Assembly (NCBI GenBank): GCA_934394665.1
Contig: CAKRRS010000005.1
Coordinates: forward strand, 1-64,000
DNA length: 64,000 nt
Direction of reading: 5' to 3'
Origin: an uncultured Acetatifactor sp.
GTDB taxonomy: Bacteria > Bacillota > Clostridia > Lachnospirales > Lachnospiraceae
Positions 1-8,795 of this stretch are shown piece by piece. The notes under the pieces are model-generated. The model did not search any database. It saw nothing but the letters and a program-made list of their open reading frames with translations, and was not told the DNA's origin. The position numbers were made by a program, and so were the translations under genes. Position 1 is the first letter of the stretch. Each line of letters starts with the position of its first letter.

Positions 1-20
1 ATCACACGGAGGTGACCATT

Positions 21-473
21 ATGACCATAGAACCGATTTCCAGTATCATGACAGTGCAGGCACAGAATACGGCCGCTGCCAAGAATGCAGCTACAAAAGT
101 GACCACAGAGGAAAACGCCTCTGAATACAATCCTGCCAATGTAAAGCCAATAGACAAGATCGATCAGACGACTGCAGTCGTCGAGAATGCCCAGGGCAGA
201 GAACAGAACAATGCTTCTGCCGATCCCAATGGAGAACAGCAACAGCCTGTGACCAACGAGCAGATCAAGAAGGCGGTAGAGAAGCTGAACAAGAGCATGA
301 TGTCTCATTCCGAAGCGGTCTTCGGCATCCATGAGGCAACCAACCGTGTAACCATCAAGATCATAGATAAGGATACCAAAAAAGTGATCAAGGAGCTTCC
401 TCCCGAGAAGACCCTGGACATGATCGCCAAAGTGTGGGAGTTAGCCGGTATCCTGGTAGATGAGAAGAGATAA
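21..473 (+). CDS. flaG: FlaG family flagellar protein
   Basis: Small flagellar protein that is encoded next to fliD and thought to affect filament length. The C-terminal 60 residues carry the FlaG pattern: an alternating hydrophobic stretch (RVTIKIIDKDTKKVIKELPP) followed by an amphipathic helix ending in a basic tail. The N-terminal 80 residues are polar, low-complexity and poorly conserved in the family. An in-frame GTG at 12 would overlap the GGAGGTG ribosome-binding site at 8-14, so the ATG at 21 is the better start (150 residues). It is followed after 17 nt by fliD and is probably co-transcribed with it; the operon likely begins upstream of the window. Confidence 0.85.
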   Translation: MTIEPISSIMTVQAQNTAAAKNAATKVTTEENASEYNPANVKPIDKIDQTTAVVENAQGREQNNASADPNGEQQQPVTNEQIKKAVEKLNKSMMSHSEAVFGIHEATNRVTIKIIDKDTKKVIKELPPEKTLDMIAKVWELAGILVDEKR

Positions 474-490
474 GTCAGGAGGAAACGATT

Positions 491-2629
491 ATGGCAATGA
501 GAATGTCCGGTCTGATGTCCGGTATGGATACAGAGAGCATTATTCAGGAACTGGTATCTGCCAAACAGACCAAAGTAGATGATGCGAAAAAGGCACAGAC
601 CAAACTGCAGTGGAAACAGGATGCATGGAAGGATCTGAACACCAAGCTGAAAAACCTGCAGTCAAAATATTTGAACAATATGCGGTTTGTCTCTTCCTAC
701 AGCAAGAGAACCACGAAAGTATCCAACAGCAGCGCTGTCAGCGTGATCACCGGAGAAAATGCGGTGAACGGTGTGCAGTCCCTGCAGATCAATCAGCTGG
801 CGAAGACCGGTTATCTCACCGGTGCACAGATCAAGGGTACCGACGGCAAAGAACTGACCGCAGCTTCTAAGCTGGGCGATCTGGGTGTCACCGGAGAGAG
901 CACCTTCAATATTACGGCAGGCACCAAGAGCGTGGATATCACAGTGAACCAGGATACCACCATCTCTGATGTGCTGAATAAATTAAAAGAGTCCGGAGTG
1001 AATGCAAGCTTTGATGCGAAGAACCAGAGATTCTTCGTCAGCGCATCCGCATCCGGTGCCGATCATGATTTTAGTATCACAGCGTCCGATGCCAAAGGCG
1101 ATGCAGCACTTTCCGCACTGGGATTGAAAGTAGGACTGAGCGGTGACAAGGCGGATAAGGCGACACTGGCAAGATATCAGGAATATGCCGGATTCTATGT
1201 CAGCGGAGATAATGCGGCCACTCTTGCCAATATTGACAAAGACGGCAGAATCACCAAGGATCTCGATTCCCGTGTAAACAGCTATCTGGAGCAGTATAAG
1301 TCTTTGTTAACCACGAAAAGTGATGCACAGAAGAAAATCGATGAGATCAACGAAAAATATAAAGCTTCTTCGCTGGATACCGTAGAAAATTATGCAACCC
1401 GGCTGGAAGCAAAACAAAAAGCCAAAACAGAACTGGAAGATAAAATCAAAAACATGGAGGATGGCGCAGACAAGGATGCAGCCCGGAAGGAGCTGGATGC
1501 CCTGAACGAAGAGATGAAGACGCTGTCCGAACAGAAGACGGATGCGCAGAGTCTGGCAAGCGCTAAGAAGAGCATCGAAGAAGCAGATACCAAGATCGCA
1601 GATGTGCAGAAGTATATTAACGTAACGGAGAGCACGGACGCGGATGGCAAGACCACCTATACTGCCGAGGCTGCCGATACCCTGAAGGATCAGGTCAACA
1701 ACAGCTATCTGGAGAAGGCAAAGTATGCTTCCGATGTGATCACATCGATCAATAACGGAACCTATCAGGCGACCGGTGCTACCAAAGTCAGCGGTCAGGA
1801 TGCCAAGATCACGTTAAACGGAGCTGAGTTTACCGGCAATACCAACGTATTCGAGATCAACGGACTGACCTTCACCGCACTCAGCGAGACCAAGGACGGC
1901 GAAGAGGTCACCGTTACCACCGAGGATGATGTGGACGGTATCTATGACATGGTGAAGAACTTCCTGAAGGAGTACAATTCCATCATCAATGAGATGGACA
2001 AGCTGTACAATGCAGAGTCTGCCAAAGGATATGAACCGTTGACGGACGATGAGAAGGATGCCATGTCCGATTCCGAAGTAGAGAAATACGAGACCAAGAT
2101 CAAGGATGCACTGCTTCGCAGAGACAGCAATCTGTCTACCATCAGCTCGGCACTGAAGAGCATTATGTCCGGCGGCGTGGATGTGAACGGTAAGACAATG
2201 TACCTGAGTGATCTCGGCATTGAGACACTGGGGTATTTTGAAGCACCGGATAATGAGAAGAATGCTTATCATATCGCAGGAGACCCGGATGATGCTAATA
2301 CTTCTGGCAATTCCGATGTGCTCAAGAGCATGATCAGCAATGATCCCGGTACCGTAATCTCCTTCTTCTCTTCGCTATCCAAGAGTCTGTATTCCAAGAT
2401 GAGCGATTTGTCCAAATCCGTAGACGGATATCGTTCGTATGGAAGCTTTTATGATGACAAGAAGATGACTTCGGATTATAATGATTACAAGACGAAGATC
2501 TCCGACCTGGAAGAGAAGCTGAACGACTACGAGGACAAATGGTATTCCAAGTTCTCAAAGATGGAGACAGCACTCGCGAAGCTGCAGAGCAATTCCAGCG
2601 CGGTGACAAGCTTGTTAGGAGGATCATGA
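491..2629 (+). CDS. fliD: Flagellar filament cap protein FliD (HAP2)
   Basis: Filament cap that sits at the distal tip and folds incoming flagellin subunits. The start reads MRMSGLMSGMDTESIIQELV, the typical FliD N-terminal motif, and the C-terminus is a long amphipathic helix of the coiled-coil type used by filament-end proteins. Residues about 255-380 are rich in E, K, A and Q with heptad spacing, an insertion that makes this protein (712 residues) longer than many FliD proteins. An AGGAGG site lies 8 nt before the ATG. The last codons contain the ribosome-binding site of fliS, which starts 2 nt after the stop, so the two are translationally linked. Confidence 0.95.
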   Translation: MAMRMSGLMSGMDTESIIQELVSAKQTKVDDAKKAQTKLQWKQDAWKDLNTKLKNLQSKYLNNMRFVSSYSKRTTKVSNSSAVSVITGENAVNGVQSLQINQLAKTGYLTGAQIKGTDGKELTAASKLGDLGVTGESTFNITAGTKSVDITVNQDTTISDVLNKLKESGVNASFDAKNQRFFVSASASGADHDFSITASDAKGDAALSALGLKVGLSGDKADKATLARYQEYAGFYVSGDNAATLANIDKDGRITKDLDSRVNSYLEQYKSLLTTKSDAQKKIDEINEKYKASSLDTVENYATRLEAKQKAKTELEDKIKNMEDGADKDAARKELDALNEEMKTLSEQKTDAQSLASAKKSIEEADTKIADVQKYINVTESTDADGKTTYTAEAADTLKDQVNNSYLEKAKYASDVITSINNGTYQATGATKVSGQDAKITLNGAEFTGNTNVFEINGLTFTALSETKDGEEVTVTTEDDVDGIYDMVKNFLKEYNSIINEMDKLYNAESAKGYEPLTDDEKDAMSDSEVEKYETKIKDALLRRDSNLSTISSALKSIMSGGVDVNGKTMYLSDLGIETLGYFEAPDNEKNAYHIAGDPDDANTSGNSDVLKSMISNDPGTVISFFSSLSKSLYSKMSDLSKSVDGYRSYGSFYDDKKMTSDYNDYKTKISDLEEKLNDYEDKWYSKFSKMETALAKLQSNSSAVTSLLGGS

Positions 2630-2630
2630 T

Positions 2631-3017
2631 ATGGCGTTACCGAATGCCTATGCGCAGTACAATAACAGTAAGGTTCTGACCGCTTCTCCGGCAGAACTGA
2701 CCCTGATGCTTTATGACGGAGCCATTAAATTCTGCAATATTGCAGAAGCGGCAATCGAAGAGAAGGATATTGAGAAGGCACACAACAATATCCGTAAGGT
2801 GCAGAATATTATCGGCTATCTGCAATCCACACTGGATACCAAATATCCGGTCGCACAGGATTTTATCAATATCTATAATTATCTGGACAGACGGCTGCTG
2901 GAAGCAAATCTGAAGAAGGATAAGGAAATCCTGGAGGAAGTCAATATGCATCTCCATTCCGTGAGAGATAACTGGAAGGAAGTCATGCGCGTGAACCGTG
3001 AGAAAGGGGCTATCTGA
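2631..3017 (+). CDS. fliS: Flagellar export chaperone FliS
   Basis: Cytoplasmic chaperone that binds the C-terminus of flagellin and prevents its polymerisation before export. The 128-residue length is normal. The start (MALPNAYAQYNNSKVLTASP) holds the conserved AYxxY..V.TASP segment, and LTLMLYDGAIKF matches the first long helix of the four-helix bundle. It lies directly after fliD and its TGA overlaps the ATG of the next gene (TGATG at 3015-3019), which indicates translational coupling. Confidence 0.95.
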   Translation: MALPNAYAQYNNSKVLTASPAELTLMLYDGAIKFCNIAEAAIEEKDIEKAHNNIRKVQNIIGYLQSTLDTKYPVAQDFINIYNYLDRRLLEANLKKDKEILEEVNMHLHSVRDNWKEVMRVNREKGAI

Positions 3018-3490
3018 TGGAGAGTCAGCTGACGATATTGTCCGAGAGCCTGGATCGTAAACTGGAAGTATTGCAGAAGATTCAGGAATATAATAAACGG
3101 CAGGAAGAAATCTTCTCTGCACAAAACGTAGATATCAGTCAGTTTGATGCCGCCGTGGAGGAGAAACAGCGCCTGATTGATGAAGTGGTAAGGCTGGATG
3201 ACGGCTTTGAGATCCTGTATGAAAAACTGGCGAAGGAGCTGGAGGGCAACCGACAGCGCTACGCCGCACAGATCCGGGAACTGCAGGCGAAAGTGACGAA
3301 GGTGACGGAACTGAGTGTCTCCGTGCAGGCACAGGAAGCCCGGAACAAAAAGCTGATAGAGAACTATTTTGCCGGAGAACGCACCAAAATCGGACAGAGA
3401 CGCAAAAGCGCCAAAAGCGCATTCGACTACTACAAAAGCATGAGCGGAGCAGGCTATGTACCGCCCCAGATGTACGACAGCAAACAATAA
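3017..3490 (+). CDS. FliT/FlgN-like flagellar chaperone
   Basis: A 157-residue, almost entirely helical protein with E/Q/K-rich coiled-coil sequence (residues 1-115) and a basic, less ordered tail ending in YVPPQMYDSKQ. The position directly after fliS, with overlapping stop and start codons, is where Firmicutes place FliT-like or FlgN-like export chaperones for FliD or the hook-associated proteins. FliT and FlgN are hard to tell apart by eye because both are short helical bundles with weak sequence conservation, so only the general role is claimed. It is the last gene of the flagellar block in this window. Confidence 0.7.
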   Translation: MESQLTILSESLDRKLEVLQKIQEYNKRQEEIFSAQNVDISQFDAAVEEKQRLIDEVVRLDDGFEILYEKLAKELEGNRQRYAAQIRELQAKVTKVTELSVSVQAQEARNKKLIENYFAGERTKIGQRRKSAKSAFDYYKSMSGAGYVPPQMYDSKQ

Positions 3491-3523
3491 CTGTCGAAAC
3501 GATTTCCTTCCTGTGATTCCGAT

Positions 3524-3551
3524 TGTATTTCTATGGAAAATAAAGTATAAT
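3524..3551 (+). promoter_or_regulatory. Vegetative promoter for a short intergenic transcript
   Basis: A perfect TATAAT at 3546-3551 lies 16 nt after TTGTAT (3524-3529). It sits 56 nt after the flagellar operon and the next coding sequence is 420 nt away behind a terminator, so the transcript it would make is only about 120 nt long. Confidence 0.55.
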
Positions 3552-3557
3552 ACGACA

Positions 3558-3681
3558 TATACGAGTCCCGAAAAGACCCATGTAGAGACTGGATATGTCA
3601 GTAAGCGGCTTTCGGAAGAATCAAAACTACCGTAAAGAGCAGACTGATGATAAGATTGGCTGCCCGTTACGGTAGTTTTTT
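3558..3681 (+). ncRNA. Candidate small structured RNA
   Basis: The segment between a sigma-A-type promoter and a strong intrinsic terminator has no ribosome-binding site with an open frame, and it can fold. Arms GACATAT (3554-3560) and ATATGTC (3593-3599) are complementary, as are CCGAAA (3568-3573) and TTTCGG (3610-3615), which could form a pseudoknot or alternative helix; AGTC (3564-3567) can pair with GACT (3587-3590). The 3' end is the terminator hairpin. It does not match the riboswitch or sRNA consensus sequences I know (c-di-GMP, SAM, THF, guanidine, purine). It may alternatively be the 3' untranslated region of the flagellar operon. Confidence 0.4.
3623..3681 (+). terminator. Intrinsic terminator
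   Basis: Arms AAAACTACCGTAA (3623-3635) and TTACGGTAGTTTT (3667-3679) are perfectly complementary over 13 bp. An inner extension (GAGCAG with CTGCCC, one mismatch) lengthens the stem, and a six-T run follows. It would end both the flagellar operon and the candidate small RNA. The stretch 3682-3831 holds no gene that I can recognise. Confidence 0.85.
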
Positions 3682-3831
3682 GTGCAAGAACGCTGCCGGA
3701 AGATTGCAATAGGACGGTCGGGAGCGCATACAATGGAGAAGAGGCGCTGAAATGCATGCAGGAGGTGTTCTGCCGGTTCCCGGCTGATAAGCCGGAATCA
3801 GGGCATGGAAACAGGACACGTCACGTTAGGC

Positions 3832-3860
3832 TTGCTATTATGGCGCATTCCGCTTATAAT
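3832..3860 (+). promoter_or_regulatory. Promoter of the hydrolase-murF-ddl operon
   Basis: TTGCTA (3832-3837), 17-nt spacer, then perfect TATAAT (3855-3860). It lies 112 nt ahead of the first gene start, leaving an untranslated leader of about 105 nt with several GCGCAAG/CTTGCGC repeats (3907-3935) that can form a hairpin. Confidence 0.7.
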
Positions 3861-3971
3861 GAAGTCTTGCGGAGTGCATCGAAGATGCGGATCATGAGAT
3901 AATGAGCGCAAGGGAGGCAGTACGCTTGCGCAAGTTTATAATAATCTGCGTGTGCAGAGATAAGGATTACC

Positions 3972-4742
3972 ATGAATATAGAAGTAGACGGATATAATAT
4001 ATGTTATAAAATAACCGGAACCGGAGAAAAGACGGTTGTGATTCTCCAGGGCTGGGGCACGGATCTGGGTGTGTATGATTCGGTGGCTGCAGCTGTGAAC
4101 GGGGAGAAATACCGTGTGATCCAGTTCGATTTTCCGGGCTTCGGCGGAAGTGATGAGCCGAAGGAAGCATGGGATGTGGATGGATTTGCGGATTTTTTCT
4201 GCAGGTTCATGGAAGTCCTGGAGGTAAAGCAGGCGACGCTGATCGGACATTCCTACGGCGGTCGTGTCATCATCAAACTGGCTGCCAGAGAGAGTCTGCC
4301 CTTTGAGATCACGAATATCATTCTGATCGACAGTGCGGGTATTATGCCGAAACGTTCTGCAGCGCAGAAGTGGAAGATCCGCCGTTATAAAATATTAAAA
4401 AAGCTCCTGAATATGAAACTGATCTATGCCCTGTTCCCGGAAGTGATCGATGACTGGCGGAGCAGACAGGGATCTGCAGATTACCGTAATGCGACCCCGA
4501 TGATGCGTCAGTGCATGGTGAAAGCGGTCAACGAGGATCTGACGGAACTGCTTCCGAAGATAAAGCAGGAAGTATTGCTGATCTGGGGAGATAAAGACAC
4601 TGCGACCCCGATCGGGGATGCACACATCATGGAAGAGAAGATTCCCAACTGTGGTCTGGCGGTGATCCCCGGAACCGGACATTTCTCATTTTTAGAGAAG
4701 CCGGCGCAGTTTAGAGGCATTATGGAGGCATACTTAAAATGA
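3972..4742 (+). CDS. Alpha/beta hydrolase
   Basis: A 256-residue alpha/beta hydrolase-fold protein. The nucleophile elbow GHSYGG places the catalytic Ser at 94; Asp209 (WGDKD) and His237 (GTGHFSF) complete the triad, and the oxyanion region is LQGWGTD (25-31). No signal peptide is present, so it acts in the cytoplasm. The ATG of the MurF-like gene overlaps its stop (ATGA at 4739-4742), so the two are translationally coupled and followed by ddl. The context suggests a job in cell-wall precursor metabolism, for example acting on an activated or amidated precursor, but the substrate cannot be deduced. Confidence 0.85.
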   Translation: MNIEVDGYNICYKITGTGEKTVVILQGWGTDLGVYDSVAAAVNGEKYRVIQFDFPGFGGSDEPKEAWDVDGFADFFCRFMEVLEVKQATLIGHSYGGRVIIKLAARESLPFEITNIILIDSAGIMPKRSAAQKWKIRRYKILKKLLNMKLIYALFPEVIDDWRSRQGSADYRNATPMMRQCMVKAVNEDLTELLPKIKQEVLLIWGDKDTATPIGDAHIMEEKIPNCGLAVIPGTGHFSFLEKPAQFRGIMEAYLK

Positions 4743-6316
4743 TCCTGCGTACACTTATTGCGATCGTGCTTGCGGTACCGGCATATTTTTATGTCATGCG
4801 GTACAACATGCATATGTTTCAGCTGAACGGTTATAAGAATAAAGAACATCTTCACTGGCTGAAGAAGAATCTGAGACTTCAGTGGATTCTGTATTTTGGA
4901 TTGGTACTTGGTGCGGTGACCTGCGCTTTTCCGTATCTGCCGCTTGAGATTTTCGAATATTTGGTATTGCTTCTGATCTTCGAGGTATATCGGGCCATGA
5001 AGCGGATGAATACAAAGAAAAAATTAGTCTACACAGCCAGAGTGAAGAGAATGCTTGCCACGGAACTGCTCCTTACGGCGGTGGTATTTGCGCTTGTGTG
5101 GGGAATTGCCGGAATGAAGCGTATCCCGGGGCTGTGCCTGATCCTGGTATCGGTCCATGTGATTTTAAATATTGTGGCGAATGTGATCAATCATCCGATC
5201 GAAGCCGGCATTAATCAGCACTATATCAACGATGCCAAGAGAAAGCTTCGCGAGGTTCCGGGACTTACCATCATCGGCGTGACCGGAAGCTACGGCAAGA
5301 CCAGCGTGAAGTTCTATTTACAGACCTTATTGCAGGAAAAATATAATGTGCTGGTGACCCCTGAGAGTTTCAATACGCCGATGGGTGTCGTGCGGACGAT
5401 CCGCAGTTCACTGAAGCCTACGACGGAGATCTTCGTCTGCGAGATGGGAGCCCGCCATGTGGGGGATATCAAGGAAATCTGCGACATGGTGCATCCGCAG
5501 CACGGTGTAATCACTTCTATCGGACCGCAGCATTTAGAGACTTTCTTCAACATGGAAAATATCAAAAAGACCAAGTTCGAGCTGGCGGATGCCCTGCCCG
5601 AAGGCGGTATGTTATTCCTGAACGGAGACAATGCGTATATCGGGCAGCAGGCAGCTTCCCCTTCTTATGATAAAACACCGGAAAAGATTTTCTATTATTC
5701 CGAAAAAGAGGGCGCAGGATACTGTGCAAAGGACGTCAAAGTATCTCAGCTTGGTACGGAGTTCACTGTCGTGACACCGTCCGGTGAGAGCGGGCGTTTC
5801 CAGATGCGACTCGTCGGAGCCCATAATGTTATCAACGTGGTGGGCGCGATTGCCGTGGCTCACAGAATGGGCATGACATTGAAGGAACTTAAAGTTCCCG
5901 TGCGCCGTATCGAGCCGGTGCCCCACCGGATGCAGATGCGTGAACACGGACTGGTGACCATTATCGACGATGCGTATAATTCCAATCCTGTCGGTTCCAA
6001 GGCAGCGGTGGAGACTCTCGCCATGTTCGACGGCATCCGGATCCTGATCACGCCGGGGATGGTGGAGCTGGGAGATAAGGAAGCGGAATACAATCATAAA
6101 TTCGGCAACTATGCGGCGGACTGCTGCGACTACATTCTGTTAGTCGGCAGACGGCATACGGCGCCTATCAGAGAGGGTGTCCTTGAGAAGGGTTTCCCGG
6201 AGGAAAAATGTCAGGTGTTCGACAAGCTGGAAGAGGCGGTGTCCTATGCCTACGCAATCAAGGGACAGGGACATAAATATATTTTGCTGGAAAATGATCT
6301 GCCAGATAACTACTAG
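4739..6316 (+). CDS. Membrane-anchored MurF-like Mur ligase
   Basis: ATP-dependent amide ligase of the Mur family, closest in form to MurF (UDP-MurNAc-tripeptide:D-Ala-D-Ala ligase). Residues 1-150 contain four to five hydrophobic segments, an N-terminal membrane domain that ordinary MurF lacks. The Mur P-loop GVTGSYGKTS is at 180-189, followed by the central-domain motif EMGARHVGDI and, later, the C-terminal domain hallmark DDAYNSNP. Directly upstream is the coupled hydrolase and 12 nt downstream is a D-Ala-D-Ala ligase, which makes the dipeptide MurF uses. A second, soluble MurF elsewhere in the genome is likely, so this one may be specialised or alternative. Confidence 0.85.
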   Translation: MILRTLIAIVLAVPAYFYVMRYNMHMFQLNGYKNKEHLHWLKKNLRLQWILYFGLVLGAVTCAFPYLPLEIFEYLVLLLIFEVYRAMKRMNTKKKLVYTARVKRMLATELLLTAVVFALVWGIAGMKRIPGLCLILVSVHVILNIVANVINHPIEAGINQHYINDAKRKLREVPGLTIIGVTGSYGKTSVKFYLQTLLQEKYNVLVTPESFNTPMGVVRTIRSSLKPTTEIFVCEMGARHVGDIKEICDMVHPQHGVITSIGPQHLETFFNMENIKKTKFELADALPEGGMLFLNGDNAYIGQQAASPSYDKTPEKIFYYSEKEGAGYCAKDVKVSQLGTEFTVVTPSGESGRFQMRLVGAHNVINVVGAIAVAHRMGMTLKELKVPVRRIEPVPHRMQMREHGLVTIIDDAYNSNPVGSKAAVETLAMFDGIRILITPGMVELGDKEAEYNHKFGNYAADCCDYILLVGRRHTAPIREGVLEKGFPEEKCQVFDKLEEAVSYAYAIKGQGHKYILLENDLPDNY

Positions 6317-6328
6317 GAGGAAAAATAG

Positions 6329-7510
6329 ATGAAAACAAGAGTGGCAATGTTATTCGGAGGAAAAAGCGTAGAGCATGAAGTATCCGTCATCTCCGGTATT
6401 CAGGCCGTGATGAATATGGACACTGACAAATACGAAGTGATCCCGGTGTATATGACGAAGAGAAATGAGATGTATATCGGTGAGGAGATCGGCAAGATCG
6501 AATCCTACAAAAATATCGATGAACTGTTGAAAAAGTCCCAGAGAGTCATCATGACAAACGAGGATGGAAAAGTATTCCTCACCCCGTATCCTTTGAAAAT
6601 GTTCGGCGCGAAAAAAGCGGTAGAGATCGATGTGGCATTCCCGGTAGTACACGGAACCAACGTAGAGGACGGTGCGTTCCAGGGATATCTGAAGACCATG
6701 GGCATTCCTTTCGTAGGCTGTGACGTAACGGCATCCGCCATTGGCATGGATAAATATATCATGAAGGCTGTACTGAAGGAATGTGATGTACCGGTGCTGG
6801 ATGCACAGCTGTACACACTGGCTGATTATGCGGAGATGGAGACTTTACTGGATAAGGTGGAAAAGGGACTGGGGTATCCCGTGATTGTAAAGCCCGTCAA
6901 CTTAGGTTCCAGTGTCGGTATCAGTGTGGCGAAGAATCGTGTGGAGTTGACCCATTCGATCGACGATGCATTCAAATATGCCACAAAAGTACTGGTAGAA
7001 CATGCGATCACCAACCTTCGCGAGATCAACTGCTCCGTACTGGGGGATGAGAACGAGGCGATTGCTTCCGAGTGTGAAGAGCCCCTGCATACCAAGGATA
7101 TCTTAAGCTACGAGGATAAATACGTCAGCAATGCCAAAGGCAGCGGTTCCAAGGGCATGGCCAGCGTATCCCGTAAGATCCCTGCGGAATTATCTCCCAA
7201 GAAGAGAGAGGAAGTACGCGAACTGGCGGTCAGATCCTTCAAGGCACTGGGCTGTAACGGTGTATCCCGCATTGACTTTATGATCGATGAGGACAACGGC
7301 AGGCTGTATTTTAACGAGATCAACACGATCCCCGGATCTCTGGCATTCTATCTGTGGGAGCCGGTAGGGGTCCCTTACAAAGAACTGCTGGACCGTATGA
7401 TCGAACTGGCATTGAAGAGAGCACGTACCGAAGAGAGACTGACCTTTACGTTTGACACCAATATCCTGAATTCCGCAAGCTTCGGCGGATCCAAGGGCGG
7501 AAAACTGTAA
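6329..7510 (+). CDS. ddl: D-alanine--D-alanine ligase family protein
   Basis: ATP-grasp ligase that joins two D-alanines for peptidoglycan. The N-terminal motif GGKSVEHEVSVISG (9-22) is typical of Ddl. The ATP-grasp core includes PVIVKPVNLGSSVGISVAKN, and the catalytic metal-binding end is RIDFMIDEDNGRLYFNEIN. Where standard Ddl has NTSPGMT/NTMPGFT, this protein reads NTIPGSLAFYLWEPVG, a variant loop in the substrate end. At 393 residues it is longer than the usual 300-370. AGGAGG lies 8 nt before the ATG. It completes the hydrolase-MurF-Ddl operon, a set likely to supply a D-Ala-D-Ala-type dipeptide and attach it. Confidence 0.88.
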   Translation: MKTRVAMLFGGKSVEHEVSVISGIQAVMNMDTDKYEVIPVYMTKRNEMYIGEEIGKIESYKNIDELLKKSQRVIMTNEDGKVFLTPYPLKMFGAKKAVEIDVAFPVVHGTNVEDGAFQGYLKTMGIPFVGCDVTASAIGMDKYIMKAVLKECDVPVLDAQLYTLADYAEMETLLDKVEKGLGYPVIVKPVNLGSSVGISVAKNRVELTHSIDDAFKYATKVLVEHAITNLREINCSVLGDENEAIASECEEPLHTKDILSYEDKYVSNAKGSGSKGMASVSRKIPAELSPKKREEVRELAVRSFKALGCNGVSRIDFMIDEDNGRLYFNEINTIPGSLAFYLWEPVGVPYKELLDRMIELALKRARTEERLTFTFDTNILNSASFGGSKGGKL

Positions 7511-7558
7511 GCTTCTGCGTTGATACAAATGTAACTTTATACTTATTTCATAATTTTT

Positions 7559-7585
7559 TTAGCACTCGCCTCTTGCGAGTGCTAA
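7559..7585 (+). promoter_or_regulatory. CIRCE element (HrcA operator)
   Basis: TTAGCACTC, nine bases, GAGTGCTAA: an exact match to the CIRCE inverted repeat bound by the heat-shock repressor HrcA. It lies 172 nt before the DnaJ-like gene, so a heat-inducible transcript should begin here. Confidence 0.93.
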
Positions 7586-7667
7586 ATGAAAGTGCTAAGA
7601 TAAGAACCGTAAAAGAGAAACAAGCGACTGCCACGGCAGACAATTGTGAATAGTGTGAAATTAAGAG

Positions 7668-7701
7668 TCGGCCGTGCAGGGTTACTGCACGGTCGATTTT
7701 T
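7668..7701 (+). terminator. Intrinsic terminator between CIRCE and dnaJ
   Basis: TCGGCCGTGCAG (7668-7679) pairs with CTGCACGGTCGA (7685-7696) over 12 bp with one G-T pair and a 5-nt loop, followed by five Ts. It lies downstream of the CIRCE element and upstream of the coding sequence, so it could act as an attenuator or bound a short leader RNA. Confidence 0.75.
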
Positions 7702-7757
7702 GGAATAGGGATTCGTCTATGTAGTGTGGCTCACCGGTTGGGCAGAATGGAGGGAAT

Positions 7758-8795
7758 ATGACGAAGACAACGAAAAGAGATTATTATGAAGTACTGGGTG
7801 TCAGCAAAAGTGCGGATGCCGCAGCGATAAAGAAAGCCTATCGTAAACTGGCGAAAAAATATCATCCGGATACCAATGCCGGTGACCCGGTGGCAGAGGA
7901 AAAACTAAAAGAGGTCAACGAGGCTTATGATGTACTCGGAGATGAAAAAAAGAAAAAATTGTATGATACTTATGGATTTGCTGCTTTCCAGGAAGGATTT
8001 AATGAGGAAGCGGCCAGACAGTATCAGGAACAGGCAAAAAACGGCGGCTTCCGTTACAGCGGCGGTACCGGCGGTTTCGGTACCGGTGGTTTCGGTGGAT
8101 TCGGTAACGGCACGTTCCATTACAGCACCGGCGGAAGCGGATTCGGCACAGGTTCCTTCGACGGTTTTGGAGGAGACGAAGACATCTTTGACAACTTGTT
8201 CGGACAGTATTTTAAAGGACAGAAAGGTACCGGACGCGGAGGCGGCAGGGCTGGCTATCAGAGCAAAGGGCAGGATGTGGAATCCGGCATTACCATCAGC
8301 TTCGACGAAGCAATGCACGGCTGCGACAAGACCTTCACACTGCGGGATCCTGCAACGGGCAAATCGGAATCGGTACAGGTACACATTCCGGCAGGTATTG
8401 ACACCGGCAAGAGCATCCGCCTGAAGGGCAAAGGCGCAGAAGGCATGTCCGGCGGAGAAAACGGCGATTTGTATCTGAAAGTGACGGTACAGGAGAAGCC
8501 CGGATGGGAGCGTCGCGGACAGGATCTGTATACCACGGTCAATATTCCGTATACCACAGCGGCATTAGGCGGAGAGATCCGTGTGCCGACGCTGTACGGC
8601 GATGTTATGTGCAAGGTAAAGGAAGGCACCCAGTCCGGCAGCAAGATCCGTCTGAAAGGCAAGGGCGTGGTCTCGATGAAGGATAAAAATGTGCACGGCG
8701 ACCAGTATGTCGTGATCCAGATCCAGGTGCCCAGGACATTAACCCCTGCGGCAAAGGAAAAATTACAGGAGTACAAAAAGGTCAGCGGATTTTGA
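7758..8795 (+). CDS. DnaJ-class chaperone without zinc finger (CbpA type)
   Basis: Hsp40 co-chaperone that stimulates the ATPase of DnaK. The J domain is at residues 8-70 with HPD at 36-38. A Gly/Phe-rich linker with GTGGFG-type repeats spans about 95-150, and the C-terminal two-lobed substrate-binding domain runs from about 170 to 340. There are no CxxCxGxG repeats, so this is a class II/CbpA-like DnaJ and probably a second copy besides a dnaK-linked DnaJ. GGAGGG lies 6 nt before the ATG. The CIRCE site upstream points to HrcA control, and the terminator stem overlaps the stop codon. Confidence 0.9.
   Translation: MTKTTKRDYYEVLGVSKSADAAAIKKAYRKLAKKYHPDTNAGDPVAEEKLKEVNEAYDVLGDEKKKKLYDTYGFAAFQEGFNEEAARQYQEQAKNGGFRYSGGTGGFGTGGFGGFGNGTFHYSTGGSGFGTGSFDGFGGDEDIFDNLFGQYFKGQKGTGRGGGRAGYQSKGQDVESGITISFDEAMHGCDKTFTLRDPATGKSESVQVHIPAGIDTGKSIRLKGKGAEGMSGGENGDLYLKVTVQEKPGWERRGQDLYTTVNIPYTTAALGGEIRVPTLYGDVMCKVKEGTQSGSKIRLKGKGVVSMKDKNVHGDQYVVIQIQVPRTLTPAAKEKLQEYKKVSGF

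Noticed and set aside
12..473. GTG at 12 as start of FlaG.
   Set aside because: It overlaps the ribosome-binding site that serves the ATG at 21.
3718..3770. A frame reading AYNGEEALKCMQE that resembles the receiver domain of response regulators.
   Set aside because: It is short, has no start, overlaps the terminator region and does not continue into other receiver motifs; chance similarity is more likely.
7586..7602. A second CIRCE half-site (AAGTGCTAAG) next to the full element.
   Set aside because: No matching partner half lies at the required distance.
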